Positions 21,638 through 29,687 of a stretch of 46,822 nt of DNA are shown in pieces (positions within the stretch are counted from its first letter, which is position 1; the number at the start of each line of letters is the position of its first letter). The translations under genes and the position numbers were made by a program. Source of the stretch: Bacteroidales bacterium (GTDB lineage: Bacteria > Bacteroidota > Bacteroidia > Bacteroidales > UBA932); assembly GCA_016281015.1 (NCBI GenBank), contig JAEEHS010000051.1, positions 1 through 46,822 of the forward strand. The letters run 5' to 3'. The notes below the pieces were generated by a model that had not been told where the DNA came from, searched no databases, and saw only the letters and a list, made by a program, of their open reading frames with translations.

Positions 21638-24022
21638 ATGAATCTATCTGAATTGAAGACCGGCGAAAAAGCCGTGATTGTCCGTGTCCATGGGCACGGG
21701 AGTTTCCGAAAACGCCTGATAGAGATGGGCTTTATCCAGGGAAAGGAAGTGCGTGTCGTGCTGAACGCCCCGCTGAAAGACCCGATTGAATACGAGATTA
21801 TCGGCTACAAACTCTCGCTCCGGCGGGAAGAAGCCCGCCAGATTGAGGTGGCATCCGAGGCGGAAGCGCGGGAAGCCCTCCAGACAGACGAACACCTCCA
21901 GGGACTTCCGCAGGAGATGGAGGAGCAGCAGCGGCTGGACACGGCCCTGAGGCACCTGGCCGAGGAGCGGAGCCATGTCATCCGCGTCGCCCTGGTGGGC
22001 AACCCCAACTGCGGCAAGACTTCGCTGTTCAACATCGCTTCCGGCGCCCATGAACATGTGGGCAATTATTCCGGCGTAACCGTGGACGCCAAAGAGGGGC
22101 ATTTCAAGCACGGCGGCTACGACATCACCCTAGTCGACCTGCCCGGAACCTATTCGCTCTCAGCCTATTCCCCGGAAGAACGCTACGTGAGGAAGAATCT
22201 CATCGAGGAGATGCCGGACGTCGTGGTCAACGTGGTGGACGCCTCCAATATCGAGCGGAACCTGTATCTGACCACCCAGCTCATCGATATGAACCTGAGG
22301 ACCGTCGTGGCCCTGAACATGTACGATGAACTGCGCTCCAAGGGGGATACGCTCGATATTCAGCAGCTGGGCTGGCTGCTCGGGGTTCCCGTCTGCCCGA
22401 CCGTCTCCCGCGACGGAGAAGGCGTCGGGCATCTTTTCGACACCGTCATCAAGGTCTATGAGCAGTCGGATCCCCGCCTGGCCCGGCACATCCACATCAA
22501 CCATGGACCGGAACTGGAAAAAAGCATCGTCCGCCTCAGGAACCTCATCGCCAGGAATGAGGATATCCGCTCCCGCTATTCCACCCGGTATCTCTCCATC
22601 AAGTATCTGGAAACGGACAAAGACATCGAAGGGCTTGTCGAGACGCTGCCGAACCGCGACGCCATCCGCACCGCCCGCGAGGAGGAGTCCGTCCGCATCC
22701 AGCAGCTCGTGGGGGTGAATCCCGAGTCGGCCATCGTGGACGCCAAATACGCCTTTATCCAGGGAGCCCTGTCCGAGACCTATCACCCGTACCGGGAGGA
22801 GCGGCCCCGCCGGAGCGTGACCGACCGGATCGACGCCGTCGTCACGAACAAATGGCTGGCCTTCCCGATTTTCATCCTCCTGCTCTGGCTGGTATTCTGG
22901 GCCACTTTCACCGTCGGACAGTACCCGATGGACTGGATTGACGCGCTGGTCGGGAAGCTGGGCGGATTCATCGGATCCGTCATGCGGGACGGCTGGCTGA
23001 AAGACCTCGTGGTGGACGGAATCATCGGAGGGGTCGGCAGCGTCCTCGTGTTCCTGCCGAACATCCTGATCCTGTACTTTTTCATCTCCCTGATGGAGGA
23101 CAGCGGCTATATGGCCCGCGCGGCCTTTATCGTGGACAAACTGATGCACCGCATCGGCCTCCATGGCAAGTCCTTCATCCCCATGGTCATGGGCTTCGGA
23201 TGCAATGTGCCGGCCATCATGGCGACCCGCTCCATCGAAAGCCGCAAGTCCCGCCTCATCACCATCGCCGTCATCCCCTTCATGTCCTGCGCGGGGCGCC
23301 TGCCGATTTTCGTACTCCTCGCCGGCGCCTTCTTTCCCCACCATGCGGCCACGGCGCTGCTGGGAATCTACCTCGTGGGGATCGTGCTGGCCCTCGCGAG
23401 CGCCAAGGTCCTGTCCCGTTTCGTGAAAGACGACGACCTCCCCTTCGTGATGGAACTGCCGCCCTACCGCGTCCCGACCGGCAAGGCCATCGGCCGCCAC
23501 ACCTGGGAGAAAGGCCGCCAGTACCTGGAAAAGATGGCGACGACCATCCTGGTCTTCTCCATCGCCCTGTGGTTCCTCTCGTACTTCCCGCACCATGAAG
23601 GCGCCACGAACGCCTACCAGCAGGAGCATTCGGCCATCGGATGGCTGGGCAAGGCTGTGGAGCCCGCCATGGCTCCGCTCGGATTCAACTGGAAGATGGA
23701 CGTGGGGCTGCTCGCCGGAGTCGGTGCGAAGGAACTCGTGGTTTCGACCCTTGGCGTGATGTATGCCGGTGACGAAGAAACAAAGGAGGTGGACGAACAT
23801 TCCACCTCCTTGCAAAGTGCCCTGCGGGCCGATGTCCCGGCAGCGGCCGGACTCGCCTACATGGTTTTCGTTCTGTTGTACTTCCCCTGCATCGCGACCT
23901 TCGTGGCCATCAAAAGCGAGACCGGCTCCTGGCGCTGGGCCATCCTCTGCGCCCTCTACACCATGCTCGTCGCCTGGGTCTTCGGCCTCGCCGCCTACCA
24001 CGTCGGTCTGTGGCTGCTGTAG
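21638..24022 (+). CDS. feoB: Ferrous iron transporter, fused FeoA-FeoB
   Basis: Inner-membrane GTP-dependent Fe(II) uptake protein of 794 residues. Residues 1-75 are a FeoA SH3-like domain (MNLSELKTGEKAVIV, FRKRLIEMGFIQGKEV). The G domain has G1 GNPNCGKTS (121-129), G2 NYSGVTVDAKEG, G3 DLPGTYSLSAYSPEE and G4 NMYDE. The C-terminal half has the Gate repeats, including EDSGYMARAAFIVDKLMHRIGLHGKSFIPMVMGFGCNVPAIMATR in adjoining pieces, and a second Gate helix pair near GAKELVVSTLGVMY. FeoA-FeoB fusions are standard in Bacteroidota. It ends 3 nt before the convergent mdh. No Fur box is identified. Confidence 0.95.
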   Translation: MNLSELKTGEKAVIVRVHGHGSFRKRLIEMGFIQGKEVRVVLNAPLKDPIEYEIIGYKLSLRREEARQIEVASEAEAREALQTDEHLQGLPQEMEEQQRLDTALRHLAEERSHVIRVALVGNPNCGKTSLFNIASGAHEHVGNYSGVTVDAKEGHFKHGGYDITLVDLPGTYSLSAYSPEERYVRKNLIEEMPDVVVNVVDASNIERNLYLTTQLIDMNLRTVVALNMYDELRSKGDTLDIQQLGWLLGVPVCPTVSRDGEGVGHLFDTVIKVYEQSDPRLARHIHINHGPELEKSIVRLRNLIARNEDIRSRYSTRYLSIKYLETDKDIEGLVETLPNRDAIRTAREEESVRIQQLVGVNPESAIVDAKYAFIQGALSETYHPYREERPRRSVTDRIDAVVTNKWLAFPIFILLLWLVFWATFTVGQYPMDWIDALVGKLGGFIGSVMRDGWLKDLVVDGIIGGVGSVLVFLPNILILYFFISLMEDSGYMARAAFIVDKLMHRIGLHGKSFIPMVMGFGCNVPAIMATRSIESRKSRLITIAVIPFMSCAGRLPIFVLLAGAFFPHHAATALLGIYLVGIVLALASAKVLSRFVKDDDLPFVMELPPYRVPTGKAIGRHTWEKGRQYLEKMATTILVFSIALWFLSYFPHHEGATNAYQQEHSAIGWLGKAVEPAMAPLGFNWKMDVGLLAGVGAKELVVSTLGVMYAGDEETKEVDEHSTSLQSALRADVPAAAGLAYMVFVLLYFPCIATFVAIKSETGSWRWAILCALYTMLVAWVFGLAAYHVGLWLL

Positions 24023-24025
24023 CGG

Positions 24026-25012
24026 CTACAGGTTCGGATTCTCGCTCTTCCAGTCGGAGACCGCGGGAATGATGCCGAGTGAGATAATCTCGTCGCGCAT
24101 CTTGCAGAGGTGGGCGTAGGAAGCGTCGAGGGCGGCGACTTCTTCGGCCGTTCCCTCGGGAGCCGTGAAGAAACAACCCTTCGCAGAGATGGTCGTCGGC
24201 ATGGCCATCATCACGTTCTTGTACTTGCCTTCCTTGACATAGGTGCCGGCGGGCCAGGTGAAGGGCTCACCGCCCATCGCGGCCTCAATCATCTTCACAG
24301 CCTGGTAGGCAGGGCTCTGGAAGGAGCTGCGGCCGCGGAGCTTGATGATGTTCGAGCCGCCCTGGATCGTGTTCTGCTTGATCTCGGCGAAGCGTTCGGT
24401 GCTGAGGCCCATCTCCGCGAGGGGCTTGCCGTCAATGAGGACCTTCGAAGCGAAGACCGCCATGGCCTCACCGTGACCGCCATAGGTGTGGGCGCCGGTG
24501 ACCTTGCACTGCTGGACGCCGAACTCGGCGGCGAGGGCCTCCTGGAGGCGGGTCGAGTCGAGAGCGGCGAGCGAGGTGAGCTGCTCGGGCTTCAGGCCGG
24601 CATGGATCAGGGCCGTCAGGGCCGTGACATCCGCCGGGTTGAAGATCACGACGACGTGCTTGACGTCGGGGCAGTACTTCTTGATGTTGTCACCGAATTC
24701 GGCGGCAATCTGGCAGTTGCCTTTCAGCAGGTCCTCGCGGGTCATGCCCTCTTTGCGCGGCGCACCGCCGGAGGAAATGATGTATTTGGCATCCTTGAAG
24801 GCGACGGCGGGATCGATGGTGGCCGTCAGGTTCACACCCGGGAAGGCGCAGTGGTCCATCTCGGCGAGGACCCCCTTCAGGCCGGGTTCATAAATGTCAT
24901 ACAGGCAAATGTTCGGGGTCAGGCCGAGCATGGCTGCGGTCTGGACCATGTTGGAACCGATCATGCCGGCGGCGCCGACAATCAGCAGTTTTTCATCAGT
25001 AAGAAATTTCAT
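24026..25012 (-). CDS. mdh: Malate dehydrogenase
   Basis: NAD-dependent oxidation of malate to oxaloacetate, here probably run in reverse toward fumarate and succinate in fermentation. The 328-residue protein has the nucleotide loop LLIVGAAGMIGSNM, the substrate loop SSGGAPRKEGMTREDLLKGN, FNPADVTAL, the catalytic His in VTGAHTYGGHGEAM, and MAMPTTISAKGCFF. It resembles the Bacteroidales type. It starts 6 nt after the upstream lipoprotein gene, so the two are probably co-transcribed; no separate TAnnTTTG box is seen. Confidence 0.93.
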   Translation of the reverse strand: MKFLTDEKLLIVGAAGMIGSNMVQTAAMLGLTPNICLYDIYEPGLKGVLAEMDHCAFPGVNLTATIDPAVAFKDAKYIISSGGAPRKEGMTREDLLKGNCQIAAEFGDNIKKYCPDVKHVVVIFNPADVTALTALIHAGLKPEQLTSLAALDSTRLQEALAAEFGVQQCKVTGAHTYGGHGEAMAVFASKVLIDGKPLAEMGLSTERFAEIKQNTIQGGSNIIKLRGRSSFQSPAYQAVKMIEAAMGGEPFTWPAGTYVKEGKYKNVMMAMPTTISAKGCFFTAPEGTAEEVAALDASYAHLCKMRDEIISLGIIPAVSDWKSENPNL

Positions 25013-25018
25013 GATATC

Positions 25019-25876
25019 TTAATAAGTAAATGTATATTCTGTCCTGTAACCGTTTTCGGCGCCGCCAAGGAAGCCGATGGTCAGCTTCGTCACCTTCCCG
25101 TCCGCCATTTCATACGTATACTTGCGGACTTCGTCCCCCCTTGTCTTCCCCGTGCACAGATGACGCGTGCGAAGGCTGCGGCACTGATAAAGGCCGTCCG
25201 CAAAACTCGGCCGCTCGACCAGGGCATCGAACGCGAAGGTATTATCCTTCGATGTGTCGTAGGTAAAGGTCGAGGTGTAGAGCGGTCTTTCTTCGGAGAA
25301 AGGATTCTTCCCGGTCTCCTGGACGGACTCCAGATCCCCGGACTTGTTCCAGGCATAGACTTCAGAGAAGGTTTCTACCCGTTTCCAGACCAGATCGTCG
25401 GAACAGCCGGCGATATACATCGTCTGGACGTGGCCGTCCGAAATGACCTGCTCCGAGCCGAGCGTCGGCCGAAGATGACCGTCCGCATCCACATTTTCTA
25501 TCTTGATCACATATCCGTCCTTGTCAAGGGTCATGCGGGCATAGGTAATCGTCTCGATGTCTGAGGCATACGTCTTGTAAACCCTTTTGCGGACGATGGA
25601 CTTCCGGTCAGGATCATACGTGTAGGTGATGGTACTCTGGATCTTATTTTCCGGAGCCACGTCGTACGAGGCGCTGATGGTTTCCCCCACCAGCCTTTGC
25701 TGGTCGTCCCATTCGAGCTGGATGGTCCCGGAGAGGTTGGTCGCCGAGGACGAGCGGTACTCATGAAAAGCAATCCGGTTCGGGCAATAGGTGGAAACTC
25801 CCTCCAGCGGGTCTTTTTTGCAGGCGGCGAGACTCAGACAAAAAGCTGCCGCGATCAGAAAACGAATGGGCTTCAT
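25019..25876 (-). CDS. Lipoprotein with YD-like beta repeats, unknown function
   Basis: A 285-residue protein with a lipoprotein signal (MKPIRFLIAAAFCLSLAAC, lipobox Leu-Ala-Ala-Cys). The mature part consists of repeated beta-hairpin units with a Tyr-Asp or Trp-Asp turn: LEWDDQQRLVG, YTYDPDRKSIV, MTLDKDGYVIKIEN, YAWNKSGDLESV, FTYDTSKDN and YTYEMADGKVTKL. These resemble RHS/YD repeats and the DUF4595-type lipoproteins of Bacteroidota. No enzymatic motif is seen; a surface or periplasmic binding role is a guess. TAACTTTG lies 24 nt upstream. It is followed after 6 nt by mdh. Confidence 0.75.
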   Translation of the reverse strand: MKPIRFLIAAAFCLSLAACKKDPLEGVSTYCPNRIAFHEYRSSSATNLSGTIQLEWDDQQRLVGETISASYDVAPENKIQSTITYTYDPDRKSIVRKRVYKTYASDIETITYARMTLDKDGYVIKIENVDADGHLRPTLGSEQVISDGHVQTMYIAGCSDDLVWKRVETFSEVYAWNKSGDLESVQETGKNPFSEERPLYTSTFTYDTSKDNTFAFDALVERPSFADGLYQCRSLRTRHLCTGKTRGDEVRKYTYEMADGKVTKLTIGFLGGAENGYRTEYTFTY

Positions 25877-25900
25877 CTCTCTTGGTTATTTTTCAGACAA

Positions 25901-25908
25901 CAAAGTTA
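25901..25908 (-). promoter_or_regulatory. Probable -7 box of the lipoprotein-mdh genes
   Basis: TAACTTTG on the minus strand, 24 nt before the ATG at 25876. A CAAA complement at 25926-25929 gives a TTTG box 17 nt upstream, slightly short of the usual spacing. Confidence 0.5.
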
Positions 25909-25936
25909 ATCATTTTTTTAATTACCAAAAAACCAT

Positions 25937-25944
25937 TATCTTTG
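25937..25944 (+). promoter_or_regulatory. Promoter -7 box upstream of the small ORF and phosphopantetheinyl transferase gene
   Basis: TATCTTTG, a perfect -7 box, 9 nt before the ATG of a 45-codon ORF and 173 nt before the transferase ATG. No promoter nearer to the transferase is seen. Confidence 0.6.
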
Positions 25945-25953
25945 TAGCGTAAA

Positions 25954-26091
25954 ATGGTAACGACAAGTATGGAGCCTCCCAGTCAGGTCATCTCTCAAGT
26001 AGCGGGCGTCGGTTCAGACGACCCTCTGTCGCGATTGTATACCAGCATATTTGACAAGGGAACCGGAGACAGGAATGTCTTCCGGGGCTGA
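25954..26091 (+). CDS. Small ORF of 45 codons, unknown
   Basis: Starts 9 nt after a perfect -7 box and runs MVTTSMEPPSQVISQVAGVG, then SDDPLSRLYTSIFDKGTGDRNVFRG. There is no signal peptide or hydrophobic segment and no family I recognise. It stops 26 nt before the phosphopantetheinyl transferase start. It could be a small protein, a leader peptide tuning the downstream gene, or chance coding in a long 5' leader. The promoter position is the main support. Confidence 0.35.
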   Translation: MVTTSMEPPSQVISQVAGVGSDDPLSRLYTSIFDKGTGDRNVFRG

Positions 26092-26117
26092 CGTATTGCC
26101 GTTCAAACAAAACTGTA

Positions 26118-26753
26118 ATGGCACTTTATTTAAAGAAGGAACTGGACAACGAAGCCATCATCGGCGTATGGCAGATTACGGAAACCGAACAGGAGCTGAT
26201 CGAACTCAGTTCCACGCCGACCGACGAGATGGAGGAAATCTCGTTTATCCGGAGCGAGTCGCTCCGCAAGCAGCGCCTCGCCGTGAGGGCCTTGCTGAAC
26301 ACCTTGTTTGACGAAAAAGTCTACCTGTCCCATCACGACAACGGAAAACCGTACCTGGAGAACAATCCGACCAACATCTCCATCACCCATACCGAGAAGT
26401 ACGTCGCCGTGATCCTGCACGACGAGGAGGACTGCGGCATCGACATCGAATCCATGGACCGAGACTTCTCCGCCGTGGAAAAGAAAGCCCTCTCCGAAGA
26501 TGAAATTGACGACCTGGAGCAGGACAAGCGGAACGAGCAGCTCGCCATCTACTGGTGCGCCAAGGAAGCCATCTTCAAACTGCTCTCCGTCTACAACCTC
26601 AACTTTGCCGAACAGATCGAAGTGGAGCGTTTCCGCGTACGGGGCGAAGGACAACTGGAGGCGACCTTCATCGACAAGGACGATGACGAAGAGGAGTTCG
26701 AACTCGAGTACATGACCTTCGACCGCCACGTGCTGGTCTGGGTGGTTCGCTAA
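26118..26753 (+). CDS. 4'-phosphopantetheinyl transferase superfamily protein
   Basis: Moves the phosphopantetheine arm from CoA to carrier proteins such as ACP. The 211-residue length and layout match the Sfp/AcpT side of the family rather than short AcpS. Key motifs are YLSHHDNGKPYL, ISITHTEKYVAVIL, the Mg-binding GIDIESMDRDFS and WCAKEAIFKLL, which holds the second acidic ligand and catalytic Lys. The C-terminus is acidic (DKDDDEEEFELEY). It stands alone in its transcription unit, behind a small ORF and ahead of a strong terminator, so its carrier-protein partner is not known. Confidence 0.88.
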   Translation: MALYLKKELDNEAIIGVWQITETEQELIELSSTPTDEMEEISFIRSESLRKQRLAVRALLNTLFDEKVYLSHHDNGKPYLENNPTNISITHTEKYVAVILHDEEDCGIDIESMDRDFSAVEKKALSEDEIDDLEQDKRNEQLAIYWCAKEAIFKLLSVYNLNFAEQIEVERFRVRGEGQLEATFIDKDDDEEEFELEYMTFDRHVLVWVVR

Positions 26754-26832
26754 GGGGTGTTGAAAACTCCGCCCGAAAAGCAACAAAAAAGTTTCATTTT
26801 AGAACCATTCTAAATTAGATTATTATATTATG

Positions 26833-26864
26833 CGCTGTTAATCAATGAATTAACAGCGTTTTTT
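26833..26864 (+). terminator. Intrinsic terminator after the phosphopantetheinyl transferase gene
   Basis: CGCTGTTAAT (26833-26842) pairs perfectly with ATTAACAGCG (26849-26858) around a 6-nt loop, followed by six T. It separates this gene from nrdDG. Confidence 0.9.
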
Positions 26865-26865
26865 G

Positions 26866-26965
26866 TGTCTTGTTGATAACTTTTTTCGGCAAAAAGAAAT
26901 CAACATTGGAGGGAAAGAACTATCTTTGCTATCCGAACCACTTTTCGTAAGAAAACAACAAGACA
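26866..26965. promoter_or_regulatory. nrdDG control region: promoter framed by a 10-bp inverted repeat
   Basis: The -7 box TATCTTTG (26921-26928) lies 48 nt before the nrdD ATG. A perfect inverted repeat, TGTCTTGTTG (26866-26875) and CAACAAGACA (26956-26965), frames it with 80 nt between the arms. The arms could be operator half-sites or pair in RNA or DNA. They do not match the NrdR box consensus. The left arm adjoins TTGTTGATAA. Confidence 0.4.
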
Positions 26966-26976
26966 TATAACCTGCC

Positions 26977-29184
26977 ATGGTAAAGCGTGTACTAAAACGC
27001 GATGGACGTCGCGTCGAATTCAACAACCAGAAGATTGTCGCCGCCATCCTCAAAGCGATGGACGTGACAGAAAACGGTGAGGACATCGTCCTCGCCGCCC
27101 AGATTGCCCATTCGATTTCCAATCTCGAAAAGGAAGAGATGACCGTCGAGGAAATCCAGGACGTCGTAGAGAACGAACTCATGAACAGCCCGCGCCAGGA
27201 GGTAGCCAAGGAGTATATCCGCTACCGCAACAAACGGAACATGGCGCGCAAGGCCAAGACCAATGAGATTTTCCAGACCATCATCGAGGCCCAGGCGAAC
27301 GACATCACCCGGGAGAATGCCAACATGAACGCGGACACTCCCGCCGGCATGATGATGAAGTTCGCCTCCGAGGCGACCAAGAGCTTTGTGGACGAGAACC
27401 TGCTGTCCGACCCGGTCCGCGAGGCCGTCGCCGGCAACTACATCCACATCCACGACAAGGACTACTATCCGACGAAGTCCCTGACCTGCATCCAGCACCC
27501 GCTGGACCTGATCCTGGAGCATGGCCTGAAAGCCGGCCACGGCGAGTCCCGTCCGGCCAAGCGGATCGAGACCGCGTCGGTGCTCGCCTGCATCTCGATG
27601 GAGACGGTCCAGAATGAAATGCATGGCGGACAGGCCATCCCGGCCTTCGACTTCTACCTCGCCCCCTTCGTCCGCAAGACCTTCGAAGAGGAAATCGACC
27701 AGGTTTCCGCCTTTGACAACACGGACTATTCCCCGCTCAAGACGGCCGTCTTCGACGACTACCTGAAACGGGACCTGACCGGACTGCAGGGCAAGGAACG
27801 CGCCCTCCAGCACGCGATCAACCAGACCGTGAGCCGGGTCCACCAGGCGATGGAGGCGTTCGTCCACAACATGAACACCATCCACAGCCGCGGCGGCAAC
27901 CAGGTTGTCTTCTCGTCCATCAATTATGGTACCGACACCTCCGCCGAAGGCCGCTGCATCATCCGCGAGATCCTCAACACCACCTACGAAGGCGTCGGCA
28001 ACGGTTCCACGGCCATCTTCCCGATTCAGATCTGGAAGAAAAAACGGGGCGTGAGCTACCTGCCGGAGGATCCGAACTACGACCTCTACAAATTCGCCTG
28101 CCGGGTGAGCGCCCGCCGCTTCTTCCCGAATTTCGTCAACCTGGACGCTTCCTTCAACCAGGATCCCGCCTGGAAAGCGGACGACCCGAAGCGCTACGTC
28201 CATGAAGTGGCGACGATGGGCTGCCGGACCCGCGTGTACGAAAACCGCTTCGGCCCGAAGACGTCCATCGGAAGGGGCAACCTGAGCTTCACCACCATCA
28301 ACATCGTCAAACTCGCCATCGAATGCATGGACATCAAGGACAAGGACCTCAGGGTCCAGCGTTTCTTCGAGAAACTGGACTGGGCGCTGGAAATTGCCGC
28401 CCGCCAGCTTGACGAGCGCTTCCAGTTCCAGAAGACCGCCCTCAAGAAGCAGTTCCCGCTGTTGATGAACGGACTCTGGCTGGGCAGCGAGAAACTGGAC
28501 GATGACGACATGGTCGAGTCCGTCATCAACCAGGGCACCCTCGGCATCGGCTTCATCGGCCTGGCCGAGACGCTGATCGCCCTGGTGGGCAAGCACCATG
28601 GCGAGAGCGAAGAGGCGCAGGACCTGGGCCTGCGGATTGTCGGCTACATGCGCGACAAGGTCAACGGATTCTCCGAGAAATACCAGCACAACTATTCGGT
28701 GCTCGCCACCCCGGCGGAAGGCCTCTCCGGCAAGTTCACCAAGCGCGACAAGAAGACCTTCGGCATCCTGCCGGGCATCACGGACAAGGACTACTACACC
28801 AACTCCAACCATGTCCCGGTGTACTTCAAATGTACTCCGGAGCACAAGGCCAAGATCGAGGCGCCGTACCATACCCTCACCCGCGGCGGTCACATCTTCT
28901 ACGTCGAAATCGACGGCGATGCGACGCACAATCCCGATGCCATCATGCAGATCGTGGACCTGATGGACAAGTATGACATCGGTTACGGCTCGGTCAACCA
29001 CAACCGCAACCGCTGCCTGGACTGCGGCTTCGAGAACGCGGACAAGGACCTGCGCGAGTGCCCGCACTGCCACGGTCACCACATCGACACGCTCCAGCGC
29101 ATCACCGGCTATCTGGTCGGAACGACGAACCGCTGGAACTCCGGCAAACTCGCCGAGCTCCACGACCGCGTGGTACACGAATGA
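26977..29184 (+). CDS. nrdD: Anaerobic ribonucleoside-triphosphate reductase
   Basis: Glycyl-radical enzyme that makes dNTPs without oxygen. The 735-residue protein begins with an ATP-cone (VLKRDGRRVEFNNQKI, about 1-90) for allosteric control. The barrel includes YIHIHDKDYYPTKSLTCIQH and GTLGIGFIGLAETL. Near the end CLDCGFENADKDLRECPHCHG supplies four Zn-binding Cys, followed by the radical site RITGYLVGTTNRWNSG (Gly711). Length is normal. Its TGA overlaps the nrdG ATG (ATGA). This indicates an anaerobic life style. Confidence 0.96.
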   Translation: MVKRVLKRDGRRVEFNNQKIVAAILKAMDVTENGEDIVLAAQIAHSISNLEKEEMTVEEIQDVVENELMNSPRQEVAKEYIRYRNKRNMARKAKTNEIFQTIIEAQANDITRENANMNADTPAGMMMKFASEATKSFVDENLLSDPVREAVAGNYIHIHDKDYYPTKSLTCIQHPLDLILEHGLKAGHGESRPAKRIETASVLACISMETVQNEMHGGQAIPAFDFYLAPFVRKTFEEEIDQVSAFDNTDYSPLKTAVFDDYLKRDLTGLQGKERALQHAINQTVSRVHQAMEAFVHNMNTIHSRGGNQVVFSSINYGTDTSAEGRCIIREILNTTYEGVGNGSTAIFPIQIWKKKRGVSYLPEDPNYDLYKFACRVSARRFFPNFVNLDASFNQDPAWKADDPKRYVHEVATMGCRTRVYENRFGPKTSIGRGNLSFTTINIVKLAIECMDIKDKDLRVQRFFEKLDWALEIAARQLDERFQFQKTALKKQFPLLMNGLWLGSEKLDDDDMVESVINQGTLGIGFIGLAETLIALVGKHHGESEEAQDLGLRIVGYMRDKVNGFSEKYQHNYSVLATPAEGLSGKFTKRDKKTFGILPGITDKDYYTNSNHVPVYFKCTPEHKAKIEAPYHTLTRGGHIFYVEIDGDATHNPDAIMQIVDLMDKYDIGYGSVNHNRNRCLDCGFENADKDLRECPHCHGHHIDTLQRITGYLVGTTNRWNSGKLAELHDRVVHE

Positions 29185-29687
29185 AGATCCGGGTACTGAG
29201 TATTTTGCAGCAGACAATGGCCGACGGACCCGGGTTCCGGACGGCCATTTACTGTGCCGGCTGCGCCCATCACTGCCCGGGCTGCCACAATCCCGAGAGC
29301 TGGGACTTCGCAGCCGGGGAGTGGATGGAGGTGGACGATCTCGTGCAGCTGGTCAAGGAAGACAGCATGTCGAACGTCTCTTTTTCCGGCGGAGACCCCT
29401 TCTACCAGGCGGAAGCCTTTACCGAGCTGGCCCGGCGCATCAAGCAGGAGACGTCCAAGACCATCTGGTGCTGGAGCGGATTCACCCTCGAGGAAATCGA
29501 GGCCGACCCGGTGATGCGGAAGATGCTCCCCTGGCTGGACGTGCTGGTGGACGGACCTTTCCTCCTGGAAGAGCGGGACACGGACCTGCTGTTCCGCGGC
29601 AGCCCCAACCAGCGCATCATCTACCTCCACGGCGCCCCGCCCGAGGATGTCATCCCCGGTACCGTTCCGCTGGAAAAACTCCGCTAG
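29181..29687 (+). CDS. nrdG: Anaerobic ribonucleotide reductase activating protein
   Basis: Radical SAM enzyme that installs the glycyl radical on NrdD. The 168-residue protein has the cluster motif C28-x3-C32-x2-C35 (in YCAGCAHHCPGCHNP), the SAM-binding SFSGGDPFYQ and TIWCWSGFTLEEI. The ATG at 29181 overlaps the nrdD stop, and homology starts at MKIRVLSILQ; the longer upstream frame is not used. It overlaps the convergent EnvC-like gene by 4 nt. Confidence 0.95.
   Translation: MKIRVLSILQQTMADGPGFRTAIYCAGCAHHCPGCHNPESWDFAAGEWMEVDDLVQLVKEDSMSNVSFSGGDPFYQAEAFTELARRIKQETSKTIWCWSGFTLEEIEADPVMRKMLPWLDVLVDGPFLLEERDTDLLFRGSPNQRIIYLHGAPPEDVIPGTVPLEKLR

Noticed and set aside
26755..26976. Replication origin between the phosphopantetheinyl transferase and nrdD
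   Set aside because: A few DnaA-like sites and AT-rich DNA, but most of the region is explained by a terminator and promoter, and no dnaA or other origin gene is near.
26992..29217. 741-codon minus-strand open frame opposite nrdD
   Set aside because: nrdD on the plus strand has all family motifs; the antisense frame has low-complexity Val/Asp/Gly composition and no family.
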